Shown: positions 20,544 through 20,722 of the stretch, in pieces
Layout of the letters: every line of letters begins with the position of its first letter
Position numbering within the stretch: the first letter of the stretch is position 1
Assembly (NCBI GenBank): GCA_002772455.1
Contig: PCSQ01000097.1
Span: 1-20,722 of the forward strand
Source: Candidatus Beckwithbacteria bacterium CG23_combo_of_CG06-09_8_20_14_all_47_9
GTDB taxonomy: Bacteria; Patescibacteriota; Microgenomatia; UBA1400; CG1-02-47-37
Direction: 5' to 3'
Length of the DNA stretch: 20,722 nucleotides
Notes under the pieces: model-generated
Database searches by the model: none
What the model was told of the DNA's origin: nothing
What the model saw: only the letters and a program-made list of their open reading frames with translations
Translations under genes and position numbers: made by a program

Positions 20544-20721
20544 CTGACTGCCAAGGTTGGTAGGCGGAATAAAAAGTTTTTTGGTGAAGAGTTTCCCCGT
20601 TTCTGGTGACGTTCCAGTCAAAGGCGGCTTTTCCGCCCCAAGCCGACCAGTCAACTTGTTTGACTGTGCCGGCGGGGAGAGTTGGGTCGTCCTGGTACAG
20701 CGGCGCCGGCGGCGGTACCCG
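20515..20721 (-). CDS. VanW-family protein, C-terminal fragment (5' end outside window)
   Basis: An open minus-strand frame entering from the right edge and ending TAA at 20517-20515, with 68 codons visible and no start in the window. The residues DDPTLPAGTVKQVDWSAWGG, then FDWNVTRNGETLHQKTFYSA and YQPWQSVYLRGT, match the conserved C-terminal end of VanW proteins (DPTLP-GTVKQVD... TRNGE ...TFYS-Y-PW--VYL-GT). VanW proteins are exported and common in CPR and Firmicutes; their role in the envelope is unclear. The stop lies within the aminotransferase -10, leaving only 7 nt to its ATG. Confidence 0.8.
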   Translation of the reverse strand, partial: RVPPPAPLYQDDPTLPAGTVKQVDWSAWGGKAAFDWNVTRNGETLHQKTFYSAYQPWQSVYLRGTGGI

Positions 20722-20722
20722 G

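Noticed and set aside
20508..20654. 49-residue N-terminal extension of the aminotransferase
   Set aside because: The same DNA codes for the VanW C-terminus in another frame, and a perfect TATAAT is placed 6 nt before the ATG at 20507.

Overview
The window looks like a piece of a Candidate Phyla Radiation (Patescibacteria) chromosome, most likely Microgenomates-like, around the replication origin. The basis is the rpmH-dnaA-dnaN origin layout with very short core proteins (RnpA about 85 aa, ValRS 684 aa), very tight packing with many 4-26 nt overlaps, a PrgI/split-VirB4 operon, DUF4012 and VanW-type surface proteins, and UGA used as a normal stop (rnpA, jag, ruvA). Normal UGA stops argue against the code-25 lineages (Gracilibacteria, Absconditabacteria). 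The lineage is an inference; no rRNA is present to settle it.

Layout. (1) 1-2620, minus strand: an AbiEi/AbiEii toxin-antitoxin pair (type IV class) behind a promoter overlapped by a 24-bp perfect palindrome, followed by a DUF4143 ATPase gene bracketed by a 25-bp exact direct repeat. (2) 2644-6264, plus strand: a three-gene type IV secretion-like operon (PrgI-type membrane protein, VirB4 N-terminal-like protein, VirB4/DUF87 ATPase). (3) 6239-8957: dnaN and dnaA on the minus strand with a DnaA-box cluster and AT-rich stretch between them, the likely oriC. (4) 8958-11104, plus strand: rpmH-rnpA-yidD-yidC-jag-rnhA, with every gene from rnpA on overlapping the next. (5) 11114-14849, plus strand: a 1001-aa epimerase-like/DUF4012 membrane fusion, then ribosomal protein L25 (rplY). 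(6) 14773-17171, minus strand: valS and a small membrane-anchored TPR-like protein. (7) 17194-19218, plus strand: the Holliday-junction set ruvC-ruvA-ruvB. (8) 19314-20722, minus strand: a class III aminotransferase and the 3' end of a VanW-family gene cut by the window edge.

The most striking genome-wide signal is promoter architecture. Nearly every gene that begins a transcription unit has a -10 hexamer 5-8 nt (mostly exactly 6 nt) upstream of its ATG and no Shine-Dalgarno, which puts the predicted transcription start on or next to the A of the ATG. These units therefore look leaderless, while some internal cistrons (the VirB4-like gene, yidC) carry clear AGGAG/AAAGGAGG sites. Other unusual structures are in-frame palindromes inside valS and the prgI-like gene, face-to-face overlapping promoters (dnaA/rpmH and valS/ruvC), and the degenerate catalytic tyrosine motif in the DUF4012 fusion. 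No tRNA, rRNA, CRISPR array or insertion sequence was recognised, and no gap between genes exceeds 300 bases.
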